A DNA stretch of 64,000 nucleotides from Mesonia aquimarina. Lineage in GTDB: Bacteria; Bacteroidota; Bacteroidia; Flavobacteriales; Flavobacteriaceae. Positions 33,301 to 43,216 of this stretch are shown piece by piece. The notes beneath the pieces were generated by a model. It worked only from the letters and a program-made list of their open reading frames with translations, did not search any database and was not told the origin of the DNA. The stretch is from positions 62,001 to 126,000 of the forward strand of contig NZ_RCNV01000007.1 in NCBI RefSeq assembly GCF_003667275.1. The letters are read 5' to 3'. The stretch's first letter is position 1. The number at the start of each line of letters is the position of its first letter. Made by a program: the position numbers and the translations under genes.

Positions 33301-35233
33301 TCGTTTTTCACCTAAAACCAGAGCACAAGCACATTTTTTTTGGCATAGTTTACCTGAAGAAATTCAACAGAAATTTAATGAAGCTTTAAAATCTTCAGGA
33401 GAAGTGTTGAGCTTTTTTCCGGATACCAAAGAATACGATTTTTTATTGCAGCAATTAGAAAAAGAAATCTTGCAAGTTGCTGAGAATTCGGTGTTGTTTT
33501 CTTCAGAAAGTAGCAAAGCGATGGCGAGTTATTTATTTGAAGAATTGCAAGACGACGATCAGTTTCAAATTAGTGGAGATGCACTGAAAATGAAAGAAGA
33601 TTTCATGAAGACGCTTCAGCAAAAACAAGCCGATCTGAAATTTAAAAATAGTTATGAAAAATTGGATGAGCTGGAAGCTAAAATTCAGCTGATCCGACAA
33701 TGGGTGAAATCTTTCCTTAGAACTTCTTCCACTAACTATGATGAAAACTATTTAGATGAAGTGGTGAGCGTGATTTTATTTTCCGATGATTCGGTTGAAA
33801 AAGTAAAACACATTCCGGCAAGCGAAAGCATTCAAAATTTAAAAGGAGATCATCCAAGTTTAAAAGAAGGTGAATTTCAATTTAATTACCATCAATTCAT
33901 TGAAAATTTAGCGGAATATATTGAAGAAGTAGTTCCGGCATTTCAGCAGTTTAAAAAAGCAAAACATGAGATTACTGAAAGTTTAAAAGAAGAATTGAAG
34001 CTGGAAGAATTAAAACCTCGCGTATTAACTTCTTTCGTAAGAAATAAACTGATCAACGAAGTGTATTTACCGCTTTTTGGAGATAATCTCTCCAAGCAAT
34101 TGGGAACCGTGGGCGACAATAAACGGACGGATAGAATGGGGATGTTGCTATTAATTTCGCCACCGGGTTACGGTAAAACTACTTTGATGGAATATATCGC
34201 TAACCGATTAGGATTGGTATTTATGAAAATTAACGGGCCGGCAATTGGGCACGAAGTAACTTCGGTAGATCCTGCAGCAGCCAATAATTCTGCAGCGCGA
34301 GAAGAATTAAAACGCCTGAATTTAGCTTTTGAAATGGGAAATAATGTGATGTTGTATTTAGATGACATTCAGCATTGCCACCCCGAATTTTTACAGAAGT
34401 TTATTTCACTTTCCGACGGAACTCGAAAAATAGAAGGAGTTTACAAAGAGAAATCTAAAACCTACGATTTACGCGGAAAGAAATTCTGTGTGATTATGGC
34501 AGGAAACCCCTATACCGAAAGCGGAGAAAAATTCAGGGTCCCTGATATGTTGGCAAATCGAGCCGATATTTATAATTTAGGAGATGTAATTGGGGATACT
34601 TCAGATTTATTCAAGTTGAGTTTGATAGAAAATGCACTCACCTCTAATACAACTTTGCAGCAGTTAAGCAGTAAGAATTTTGACGATATTTATAAGCTGA
34701 TTGATCGTGTAGAAAATAACAATCCTGAAATTCAATTAGAAGGTAATCATACACCACAAGAAATTCAAGATTACGTTTCTGTATTAGAGAAAGTCATTAC
34801 GATAAGAGATACCGTATTGCGGGTAAATGAAACCTACATCAAATCTGCTGCGATGGAAGACGAATACAGAACAGAACCACCATTTAAATTACAAGGTTCT
34901 TATAGAGATATGAATAAATTGATCGGAAAAGTGGTGCCAATTATGAATAAAGAAGAACTTTCTACTTTATTACTGTCTCATTATGAAAGTGAATCGCAAA
35001 CCTTAACTACTTCCGCAGAAGCAAATTTATTGAAGTTTAAAGAACTTCGGAACAATTTAAGTCCGCATGAAAGTGAGCGTTGGGAAACCATTAAAGAAAC
35101 TTTCGTAAAAAACAATAAGTTGAAAGGCTTAGGCAGTAAAAACGAAATGGCACAAATGCTAAATCAAATGATGGCGTTTACCGATAATTTGGAAGGAATT
35201 AAAGATGTTTTAGAAAAAGGATTAAAAGACTAA
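30371..35233 (+). CDS. Giant AAA+ ATPase of the DUF3686 'DNA repair ATPase' type
   Basis: A 1620-residue protein with no signal peptide. The N-terminal 450 residues form a beta-rich repeat-like domain (DUF3686 type, with ARYFVYNHKLQEVQKID-like strands). A long coiled coil spans about 450-900, and further helical domains lead to a C-terminal AAA+ module with Walker A PPGYGKTT (1264-1271) and Walker B LYLDD (D1331, D1332). Such proteins occur beside flotillin/PspA operons. The name 'DNA repair' in databases is not well founded. It probably works with the membrane-stress proteins upstream; hairpins 5' may give it separate regulation. Confidence 0.85.
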   Translation: MQEEEQNNQALDGGTYEIIKSRLQKQKQELQQRLQQLNENRKEVFGSLETKLIANNRINTENNCIARDIVSIDELCIFGYNVHFGLRTEITLEDVFSIYQYKDQQFEPVSLALIENDTFQTDFTNLYKYYRNTIFSKFAVIGNYLHMVFQLSDSVTDIKTFKWLIKDGKLNYIDNRSEHEYKFPQQHEFNWQQAGRDEQRHGEHAHISILDRVFVETIGGDLTIKIEDNTNDGKGIYNEPVEYQDQTLDDGQFRFANLGNLIVLEIKPFQEDARYFVYNHKLQEVQKIDSIKDAAVLLPDEQGIIFPNGYYLQTGEYQIFDSDTQNLKFQKRIASPNGEDYLFVFYAQDRGMYVLMSYNVIEQTVQTPIICNGYTVQPNGELCYFKGEDDQTKHHMVQIWQTPFLKGDIMPSQHQDTMLYKIGNKDIVRAMAEAQELINLLSKEDNYSGLYDDVAKLSKDILDAYYWLSEEETQQLNLPLVEINKAANSAIDEFEKVVQLKRNAKKETEKFTKKAEEVFSKVKSTSFKSIEDFVKLLNQMRTLRGEAIGLYEIRYIDEKFIKSIEEEIATYTEKISQRCVQFLLDDKALAPYHQKVEEKEQTLDRIEKVIDAKKLEEEVNQIAQELEMLIEIVSNLDIEDTSHSTKIIDNISLIFATLNQLKAAIKNKRKNLGSKEAKADFAAQLKLIDQSIINYLDIADTVEKTDDFQTKISIQLEELEGKFADFDVFITQIIEKREEVYNAFEARKNSITEKRNKRSLALENAAERILKGVDKRALNLGSANEINGYFASDLMVNKLRDIIQQLKNLENSGRAEEIETKLKVAREDALRKLKDKLELYEDGDNVIKFGKHKFGVNKQNLDLTIVYRNNELQYHLTGTDFYEEVTNSTLLNSRSLWDQEYISESDEVYRSAYLAYKLFRSLPFSTLVNANAEELLKIVQEQSSSNYAEGYVKGVHDRDAVDILSVLVRKHQELGLLRFSPKTRAQAHFFWHSLPEEIQQKFNEALKSSGEVLSFFPDTKEYDFLLQQLEKEILQVAENSVLFSSESSKAMASYLFEELQDDDQFQISGDALKMKEDFMKTLQQKQADLKFKNSYEKLDELEAKIQLIRQWVKSFLRTSSTNYDENYLDEVVSVILFSDDSVEKVKHIPASESIQNLKGDHPSLKEGEFQFNYHQFIENLAEYIEEVVPAFQQFKKAKHEITESLKEELKLEELKPRVLTSFVRNKLINEVYLPLFGDNLSKQLGTVGDNKRTDRMGMLLLISPPGYGKTTLMEYIANRLGLVFMKINGPAIGHEVTSVDPAAANNSAAREELKRLNLAFEMGNNVMLYLDDIQHCHPEFLQKFISLSDGTRKIEGVYKEKSKTYDLRGKKFCVIMAGNPYTESGEKFRVPDMLANRADIYNLGDVIGDTSDLFKLSLIENALTSNTTLQQLSSKNFDDIYKLIDRVENNNPEIQLEGNHTPQEIQDYVSVLEKVITIRDTVLRVNETYIKSAAMEDEYRTEPPFKLQGSYRDMNKLIGKVVPIMNKEELSTLLLSHYESESQTLTTSAEANLLKFKELRNNLSPHESERWETIKETFVKNNKLKGLGSKNEMAQMLNQMMAFTDNLEGIKDVLEKGLKD

Positions 35234-35239
35234 TTTTAA

Positions 35240-35372
35240 AGAGGACGTCTAAAAAGTCTATTTTTGTCAACCTGAACTTGATTCAGGTTCTCATACTGGT
35301 TTGTATTTCAGTAATATGAGATTCTGAAATAAATTCAGAATGAAGCTTTTTTTACCTTTTTAGACAGCCTCT
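35240..35372. repeat. MITE-like repeat, copy 1 (133 bp)
   Basis: Ends AGAGGACGTCTAAAAAG and CTTTTTAGACAGCCTCT are imperfect inverted repeats. The interior has ACCTGAACTTGATTCAGGTTCTCAT and ATTCTGAAATAAATTCAGAAT, each split palindromes. It is highly similar to 41471-41602. It lies between the convergent AAA and rtcB genes, where it can also act as a bidirectional terminator. Confidence 0.75.
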
Positions 35373-35384
35373 ATCTTTTTAAGA

Positions 35385-36797
<1,413 letters not shown>

Positions 36798-36805
36798 TTA
36801 AATTA

Positions 36806-36865
36806 GCTCCGTTACCTCCTCGTGTAACGGAGCGCTAGTTACAGGTTCGAACTCCGTCTTAACTA
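36806..36865 (-). promoter_or_regulatory. Structured leader upstream of rtcB with alternative pairings
   Basis: GCTCCGTTAC (36806-36815) and GTAACGGAGC (36824-36833) form a perfect 10 bp stem whose loop reads ACGAGGAG on the minus strand. Upstream in the rtcB transcript, GTAAC (36842-36838) and ACGGAG (36857-36852) could pair with the same 5' strand instead, giving mutually exclusive hairpins. On the plus strand 36841-36857 resembles a tRNA T-arm (ACAGG, loop TTCGAAC, TCCGT, one mismatch). No complete tRNA can be folded. Confidence 0.5.
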
Positions 36866-36880
36866 CAATACAAATATTTA

Positions 36881-36913
36881 TTGTTAACTGCGCAATCTTT
36901 TTGCGTAGTTTTG
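36881..36913 (+). promoter_or_regulatory. Promoter and operator-like repeat for the WYL regulator
   Basis: TTG (36881-36883), 22 bp spacer and TAGTTTTG (36906-36913) fit the Bacteroidota -33/-7 pattern. Overlapping it is the inverted repeat AACTGCGCAA (36886-36895) / TTGCGTAGTT (36901-36910), 9 of 10 positions matching, a likely regulator binding site. Confidence 0.68.
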
Positions 36914-36934
36914 TTTTTCTTAAATTTTATTTTT

Positions 36935-37951
36935 ATGGCAGTTACAAAGAATGCTCTAATACGGTATAAAACCATTGATAAATGCCTGCAAAATCATTAC
37001 CGAAAATGGACATTAAATGATTTGATTGAGCAATGTTCTGACGCATTATATGATTTTGAAGGAAGAGCTGTAAATGTAAGTAAACGTACCATTCAGTTGG
37101 ATATTCAGTTAATGCGAAGTGATAAATTGGGTTATAATGCTCCGATTGAAGTATATGAAAAGAAATTTTACAGGTATGGCAATCCAGATTACAGTATTAC
37201 CAATATTCCGTTAACCGAAAACGATATGAATATTCTAACCGAAACAATGAATATGCTTAAACAATTTGAGGATTTTTCATTGTTTGGTGAATTTAAAGGA
37301 GTATTGCATAAATTAGAAGATAAATTATATTCAGAAAAAAATCATCAGCCTTCAATTATTCATTTGGATAGAAACGTAGAGCTACAAGGTTTAGAATGGT
37401 TAGATGAATTATACCAAGCTATTTTAAAGCAAGTAGTTTTAAAAATAATATATCAATCATTTAAGGCTATATATCCTTCAGAAATTATATTTCATCCGCA
37501 TTTGCTAAAAGAATTTAATAACCGATGGTTTTTAGTAGGTAAAAATAGTACAAGTAATAAGGTGTTAACATTAGCTTTAGACCGAATTTTAGGAATAGAT
37601 TACGACTTTAAGACAGCGTATATTTCAGCAGATTATAATACCGAAGAATATTACAAAGATACGATTGGAGTAACTGTTTTAGAGGAAAGAAATTTAACCG
37701 AAATAATATTTAAAGTAGATGATAAAAATGCTCCTTATGTTAGGACTAAACCTTTTCATGCTTCTCAAAAAATAGTAGATAGGCATAAAGATGGAAGCAT
37801 TACCTTTAAAATGAAAGTTCATCAAAATTTTGAGTTGGAGCGGCTTTTTCTTGGTTTTGCAGAAACCTTAGAAGTTCTAGCGCCAAAAAAATTAAGAAGA
37901 AGAATAGCCTATAAATTAAAAAAAGCCGCAGAAAATTATACAATGACTTAA
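36935..37951 (+). CDS. WYL-domain transcriptional regulator
   Basis: A 338-residue protein started at ATG 36935; the longer frame from 36881 would begin inside the promoter. An N-terminal winged helix (about 1-80; WTLNDLIEQCSDAL, SKRTIQLDIQLMRS) is followed by a WYL domain (about 155-230; NRWFLVGKN, LALDRILGI) and a C-terminal WCX-like extension. WYL domains sense nucleic-acid fragments or nucleotides in several stress and defence systems. Divergent from rtcB, it probably controls the ligase. Its 3' end overlaps the convergent helicase gene by 4 bp. Confidence 0.87.
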   Translation: MAVTKNALIRYKTIDKCLQNHYRKWTLNDLIEQCSDALYDFEGRAVNVSKRTIQLDIQLMRSDKLGYNAPIEVYEKKFYRYGNPDYSITNIPLTENDMNILTETMNMLKQFEDFSLFGEFKGVLHKLEDKLYSEKNHQPSIIHLDRNVELQGLEWLDELYQAILKQVVLKIIYQSFKAIYPSEIIFHPHLLKEFNNRWFLVGKNSTSNKVLTLALDRILGIDYDFKTAYISADYNTEEYYKDTIGVTVLEERNLTEIIFKVDDKNAPYVRTKPFHASQKIVDRHKDGSITFKMKVHQNFELERLFLGFAETLEVLAPKKLRRRIAYKLKKAAENYTMT

Positions 37952-40641
37952 TAAATAAATTTTATCAGCTCTTTTATAGCTTTTTGCCGATCTTTTTTCC
38001 AAAAGCTATAATGGAGCGGTAAACTTTTTATCCCTGTTCTACCTAAAGTTTTGTAACGCTCTAAATTAAAAGCTTCTCGGTATTTTCCCGGATAACCAAT
38101 TAAATCGATAAAATAATTTTTCTCGCGGTGGGTCACTAAAATATCTAATAAGCTTCCGGCTACCGGATAGCCACATTTAATTTCTTCAATTCCTTCTTTT
38201 TTTAACGCTGCAACCACTTCGTTTTGAAATTGATCTGTTGAATTTTCTTCAGCATTAAAATGAATAAAATTTTCGATAAAATCTAAGTATTGATAAAATA
38301 AAGAATCTTGTTTTAACTGATTTTTTTCTACCGAAGTAATTATAATTTGAAGTGATTTTGCACGTGTAATTGCTACATTTAAAACTTCTGGTTTGTTGAG
38401 GTGAATGTAAGCAGAATGATGCGTATTGGGACAAACTCCAAAAGTCATGAGAATAATTTCACGTTCTGAACCTTGAAAATTATAAGGCGTTCCGCATAAA
38501 ACATTAAATTGTTTTAAGGTTGAAAGCTCGTAATGTTCTCTTAAAAGTTTTTTAAGATGAGTAACTTGACTATTAAATGGCGAAATAATTCCGATAGAAG
38601 GTTTTAGCTTCACTTCTTTATAGTTTTTAATAATCGTATCTAACTGCTGTAAAACTTGTAGAGCTTCTTTTTCATTTATTCCTTTTTTATTTCTTTCTCC
38701 ATTTACGTTAATCAGATCGATTTGTTTTTCATTAGTATGATTTGGAGTAGATTTTAAAACTTCTAATTGTCCATCGTAAAATTGACGATTGCTAAATTCG
38801 ATTAGCGAAGGTGTAGAACGAAAATGTTCTCGCAAAAAACTGATTTGATTTTGATGTTTCGCTTTCGCGATAAAAACGTCTAACACACTTCTATTGCGAT
38901 AATCGAAAATTTTGTCTTTTGGTAGTTTGTATTTTTTCTGTAAATTAAATTGCTGAGCTTTGGCTACAAAAGAATAATGCCGTAATTGATTTGGATCTCC
39001 TGCAATTACTACACGTTTAGCTCTATATAAAGCAGGTAGCGCAGAAGCAATGTCGCACTGTGTAGCTTCATCTATAATTACCAAATCGAAACTATCTTTT
39101 TTTAAAGGTAAAACGGCATTAAGTTCAGATAAATTAGCAAGCCAAATAGGAAAAACTTTTAAAACGTGCTCGAAATCTACTTGCTGAAGAATTCGCTTAT
39201 ATTCAGAAAAACTTGAAGAATCCAAGGCGTCGAAAAATTGTGAAATTTCATTGCGATAACGATGAGCGTTATTTTTAATGTTAAGTGCAATTTTTCGTTT
39301 AGAATATAAACTGACTTCTTTTTCTAATTGCTTTAAAACTTGATTAATTTCTTTAAAAATGAACCATAATTCTTCACCGTTATAAGAAATTCTATTCAAA
39401 TAAAAATTTTGCCATTTTTCCCAGAGGTTGAGTTTATTTAAAAATTCTAGATCAGAGCGTCTTAGTTCTTCTTCAATATAATCTTCAAATTCCTGTTCAA
39501 GTTTAGCTAGTTTGTTAGAAAGATTTTCAATTTTATTAAGGTCAAAATCTTTTTGTATTCTTGCTGAAATCCCACTTAAATATCGTTTTATTTTTGCTCT
39601 TAAGCTTACTTTATAATTATGACCGGTCGTGTGAATTAGATAATTTTTCAGCTTAAAATCCTTCTCTAACATAGTTCGTAAAACTTCAACCGCTTGTTTG
39701 GTTTTAGAAACCACTAAAACCGATTGATTATTTACGACAGCATCAGAAATAATGGAGGTAATCGTATAGCTTTTACCGGTTCCTGGCGGACCTACAATTA
39801 CGGAATTTGAATAATGATAAGCATTTTGCAAGGCTGTATATTGTTCGGCATTTAAACGCGTTTTGTAGAAACTTTTTTCAAAAGGAAATTCACGTAAATT
39901 ACTACTTAAGAGATTAGTTAAACTGGAGTTGAATTCGGCTTTTTTTGCCATTTCTTTCAAATCATTTAAAACCCGTAAAGAAGATTCAGACTTTTCAACT
40001 AAAATAGTTCCTGCGGCGGGGACAATTTGAAAATTATCACTTTCAATTTTTTCAGAAGAAAGATAGCTTCTTATTTTTTGAATTGACCAAACCGTAGGAA
40101 ATAACAGTAATTCTTCAGTTTCTAAATTTGCTACGTATTTGTCTATAAAACTTTTTAAACCAATATAATTATGATTGTTAATGCGTTCTGAAAGTCGGCG
40201 AATAAATTCGTCTTTATCAATAATTTCTTCATTCAGTTCTAGTAAACTTAGCGCCGATCTGTTAATCTCAAAATTTTCATGTTCTATTTTCAAAAACTTT
40301 TCTTCATCTAGCGTTTCAATACTTGCAGGAAAAAGTAGGAGTGGAGCGCAAACTCGATTATCTTTAGTTAACGGATTTTCATTTTTACCCAATACAAAAA
40401 AACAGCCGTAAAACAATTTTTTCTCTAAATTGTAAAGTTCCATTTCCTTTTCTAAAGCCAAAACTTTTTTATTTGTGTATGGTACTAAAGGAAAATTTTC
40501 ATAAAGTAATTCTTCCTTGGTTTTCGCGAACCACTTGTAAGTATATTTGGCAGAAAGAATATTGTTTATGGTAAACTCTTTATAATCTAATTGATAGCAA
40601 CTTCTATAGTAATTGAAAAAATCTTGCGCGTTAAAATTCAC
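37948..40641 (-). CDS. SF1 (Upf1/DNA2-like) helicase with C-terminal nuclease-like domain
   Basis: An 897-residue superfamily 1 helicase: Walker A GPPGTGKS (284-291), Walker B with DEAT in VIIDEATQCD, GDPNQL (motif III), and NVAITRAK (motif VI). The last about 90 residues (FQNEVVAALKKEGIEE, YPVAGSLLDILV, YFIDLIGYPG) resemble the REase_MTES_1575/Vsr-type PD-(D/E)xK fold, with the usual ExDG changed to DLIG, so catalytic activity is uncertain. Helicase-nuclease fusions of this kind are frequent in defence islands. It is next to rtcB-WYL. Confidence 0.84.
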   Translation of the reverse strand: MNFNAQDFFNYYRSCYQLDYKEFTINNILSAKYTYKWFAKTKEELLYENFPLVPYTNKKVLALEKEMELYNLEKKLFYGCFFVLGKNENPLTKDNRVCAPLLLFPASIETLDEEKFLKIEHENFEINRSALSLLELNEEIIDKDEFIRRLSERINNHNYIGLKSFIDKYVANLETEELLLFPTVWSIQKIRSYLSSEKIESDNFQIVPAAGTILVEKSESSLRVLNDLKEMAKKAEFNSSLTNLLSSNLREFPFEKSFYKTRLNAEQYTALQNAYHYSNSVIVGPPGTGKSYTITSIISDAVVNNQSVLVVSKTKQAVEVLRTMLEKDFKLKNYLIHTTGHNYKVSLRAKIKRYLSGISARIQKDFDLNKIENLSNKLAKLEQEFEDYIEEELRRSDLEFLNKLNLWEKWQNFYLNRISYNGEELWFIFKEINQVLKQLEKEVSLYSKRKIALNIKNNAHRYRNEISQFFDALDSSSFSEYKRILQQVDFEHVLKVFPIWLANLSELNAVLPLKKDSFDLVIIDEATQCDIASALPALYRAKRVVIAGDPNQLRHYSFVAKAQQFNLQKKYKLPKDKIFDYRNRSVLDVFIAKAKHQNQISFLREHFRSTPSLIEFSNRQFYDGQLEVLKSTPNHTNEKQIDLINVNGERNKKGINEKEALQVLQQLDTIIKNYKEVKLKPSIGIISPFNSQVTHLKKLLREHYELSTLKQFNVLCGTPYNFQGSEREIILMTFGVCPNTHHSAYIHLNKPEVLNVAITRAKSLQIIITSVEKNQLKQDSLFYQYLDFIENFIHFNAEENSTDQFQNEVVAALKKEGIEEIKCGYPVAGSLLDILVTHREKNYFIDLIGYPGKYREAFNLERYKTLGRTGIKSLPLHYSFWKKDRQKAIKELIKFIY

Positions 40642-40785
40642 TTATAATATAAATTTTGATGACGGAATATACAAATCTTAACAAAACCACCGTAAGGAGA
40701 TAGAATAAAAAGTTTTTTAAATTTTTAATGACTTTTTTATTGATAATAACTTCATTAAGTTTATAAGATTAATGAACAAGAAAAT

Positions 40786-41397
40786 ATGAATAGCGAAACT
40801 CCAGGAATCTCCATTCAAATTCCGGTAAAAATAAAATTAGAAGCCATAGAAAAAGTGCTTCGGGAAAAATTAGTCGGTTTTAAGATTCAAAAAGAAGAAG
40901 TTGATAGTAAACAATTTGGAGAAGTTCTATCCTTAAACTTACTTCCGGGAAAGTCTGGATATGATTTAGGAATTCAGCTAGAAGTTTTAATGAAAACCCT
41001 CTTGTTTAAGAACAAGAAAATTAATTTTAGTTTTCAATTAAAATTTGAATATGATAAAGAACTTCAAGAATTAGATATTAAAGAATACAAGGTAATTGGA
41101 GAACAAAAATATTGGCTGACCAATAAGGCACTTAAAGTAATTACTGATTTTATTTTTAAAAAGAAATTATCCAGTCAGTCAAAATTATTCTTGTCACCTA
41201 AAATTTCGGAATTACTTGATCAACTCAATAAAAAGCTTGAAAATATAATTGAAGTTAAAAAAGGAATTAGCCTTTTTGGTAGTATTGATAATTTTAAAGT
41301 AATTGACCTCTATTTCAAAGAAATTGGCTTGGTCGTATTAATCAATTTTGAAGGAAATATGGCGGCAGAAGTTTCTGAAATTGAATTACCCAATTAA
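40786..41397 (+). CDS. Hypothetical protein, possibly DUF4403/TULIP-like
   Basis: A 203-residue protein with no signal peptide. The start GISIQIPVKIKLEAIEKVLREKL and the long alternating strands resemble the repeat unit of DUF4403 (lipid-binding TULIP-like) proteins, at about half their usual length. It is a tentative match only. It stands alone between the helicase gene and a MITE-like repeat. Confidence 0.55.
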   Translation: MNSETPGISIQIPVKIKLEAIEKVLREKLVGFKIQKEEVDSKQFGEVLSLNLLPGKSGYDLGIQLEVLMKTLLFKNKKINFSFQLKFEYDKELQELDIKEYKVIGEQKYWLTNKALKVITDFIFKKKLSSQSKLFLSPKISELLDQLNKKLENIIEVKKGISLFGSIDNFKVIDLYFKEIGLVVLINFEGNMAAEVSEIELPN

Positions 41398-41470
41398 AAA
41401 ATTAATATTTTTTAAATCTTTTTAAAAGTAAAGAATATAAAAAATCATTAAGAAAAACAGAAAATGAAAA

Positions 41471-41602
41471 AGAGGCTGTCTAAAAAGTCTACTTTTATCA
41501 AACTGAACTTGATTCAGGTTCTCATATTTATTCGTATTTCAGTAATAAGAGATTCTGAAATAAATTCAGAATGACGCTTTTTAATCTTTTTAGACAGACT
41601 CT
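41471..41602. repeat. MITE-like repeat, copy 2 (132 bp)
   Basis: Ends AGAGGCTGTCTAAAAAG and CTTTTTAGACAGACTCT are near-perfect inverted repeats. The interior closely matches copy 1 at 35240-35372. It sits between the convergent genes ending at 41397 and 41608. Confidence 0.78.
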
Positions 41603-41607
41603 TTTTT

Positions 41608-43029
41608 TTACTCTTTTAAATCTTCACTCTTAATGTGAAAAGAATCAGTTTCTTTAGAATAATAGAGGTAACGAGTTGAGTTTTGTGTAAAGGCTAATGT
41701 CGCGTCTTTAATTTTTCTATCGTCGTCTAAAGGCTTAATATAAATTTCTTTATCTATTTTCTTTCGCTCTGGTTTAGCTTCGCCTGTAGAAACTGAAAAG
41801 TTTGTATCGATTAAAAGTTGAAATGATTTATGTTCTTTTTTGATGTAAATATTTTCGTTATCAGAATAATAAGAAGCATTAGGACCGTAATTCATCATTT
41901 GCATTTGTTGATGCTGTTGCATCATTTGGTGTTGAAACATCATTTGTTGATGAATAAACCAATGATGGTACCACCAATTGTAGTTGTAATTATAAGTACG
42001 AGTATCTACATAATCTATGGTAACAAGCATTTTTTTATCTTGAGTAGTATTTACCGTTCCTGTTAAACCATTACGATTACGTGAAGAATCTTTAATAAAA
42101 TCATCTAAAACATCTTTATCAATAGTATTTTGCAAACTTTTTCTAAGGCTATTATCCATCAATTTGCTACCCGTATTAACATCATAAGATTGTAAACTGA
42201 TATCTTCTTTATCGTTTATAAATAAAAAGCTTTTGTCCTCATAAATATAAGAGTTTACATCTTTTACTTTATCAAAACCACTAATTTCAATATCTTGAAA
42301 ATGAGGTTCTTCTTTTTTATCCGGATTTAATTGAAGCGTTTTGTAAATGTCTTCAGATGTATAGTCAAAAACAAGTTTATTATTACTGAAGTATAATTTG
42401 GACTCGTGAACAGATCCGTTTTCTACAAACTCTTTTGTGTTGATAACTTCCGGTTTTTCATCAAAAATAGTTTCAAAATCCTCTAAATATTCACCTTCAA
42501 AATTATAATCAACTTCAGAACTTGTATCACTGTTTTTTATCGTTACTAATTTTAATTCCGGATTATCATCCTCTCTATTTATTAAAATACTTTTATTAGT
42601 TAAGCGAACTACCAAATAACTATTTTTAAAGGGCTGTTTACTACGTTTTTGAATGTTATTTTGCGTATTGATGTCAATAATATGCAGTTCGTTTTCATCT
42701 TCACCTTTTGCGCTAACTAAAAGTGATAAGTTTGAACTTCCTTTTTCAAAATGATAAGAAACAATAGTTGGTTCTTCCATAAAACTTACTTCATCTAAAG
42801 CCTTAATTCGATGATTTTGATCTATAAAAAAAGGTTTAATACGGTAATCGTCTTTATTTTTATCTTTAAAAACAATCATATGCACAGAAAATTCTTGATT
42901 GATATCGCCGGAAAATGTACCGATTAATTTTTGTTTTTTCTCAAGTTTAAAAGTGATTTCATCGGTTGCGTATAACAATCCGCTTGAAAATACAAGCAAG
43001 GAAAGAAATAATAGAGTAATTTTTTTCAT
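41608..43029 (-). CDS. Exported hypothetical protein with His/Met/Gln-rich segment
   Basis: A 473-residue protein with a clear signal peptide (MKKITLLFLSLLVFSSGLLYA). Most of it looks like repeated beta strands, perhaps a propeller-like fold. Around residues 345-385 lies a striking His, Met, Gln and Trp-rich stretch (WWYHHWFIHQQMMFQHQMMQ), which could bind copper or other soft metals. No family is recognised, and no metal-handling gene is adjacent. Confidence 0.68.
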   Translation of the reverse strand: MKKITLLFLSLLVFSSGLLYATDEITFKLEKKQKLIGTFSGDINQEFSVHMIVFKDKNKDDYRIKPFFIDQNHRIKALDEVSFMEEPTIVSYHFEKGSSNLSLLVSAKGEDENELHIIDINTQNNIQKRSKQPFKNSYLVVRLTNKSILINREDDNPELKLVTIKNSDTSSEVDYNFEGEYLEDFETIFDEKPEVINTKEFVENGSVHESKLYFSNNKLVFDYTSEDIYKTLQLNPDKKEEPHFQDIEISGFDKVKDVNSYIYEDKSFLFINDKEDISLQSYDVNTGSKLMDNSLRKSLQNTIDKDVLDDFIKDSSRNRNGLTGTVNTTQDKKMLVTIDYVDTRTYNYNYNWWYHHWFIHQQMMFQHQMMQQHQQMQMMNYGPNASYYSDNENIYIKKEHKSFQLLIDTNFSVSTGEAKPERKKIDKEIYIKPLDDDRKIKDATLAFTQNSTRYLYYSKETDSFHIKSEDLKE

Positions 43030-43216
43030 ATAATAAATTAGTTAAAATTATTGAGCTTACTAAAATAGAAAAAAGTATTGAAAACTAGGACTTTAATTTA
43101 AAAACACTAAAATTTTGAATATTAAACTAGTGTATAATATTTGCTAATAAATTAAATATTGCTAGTTAAGGCGAAGGAAACTTTTTTCTTATTTTAATTT
43201 GTATAAAATCATACAA

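Noticed and set aside
36841-36865. A tRNA gene or tRNA pseudogene next to rtcB
   Set aside because: Only a T-arm-like segment with one mismatch and a hairpin with an 8-base loop can be drawn. No matching 5' acceptor strand or D-arm exists upstream, so it is kept only as a speculative leader motif.
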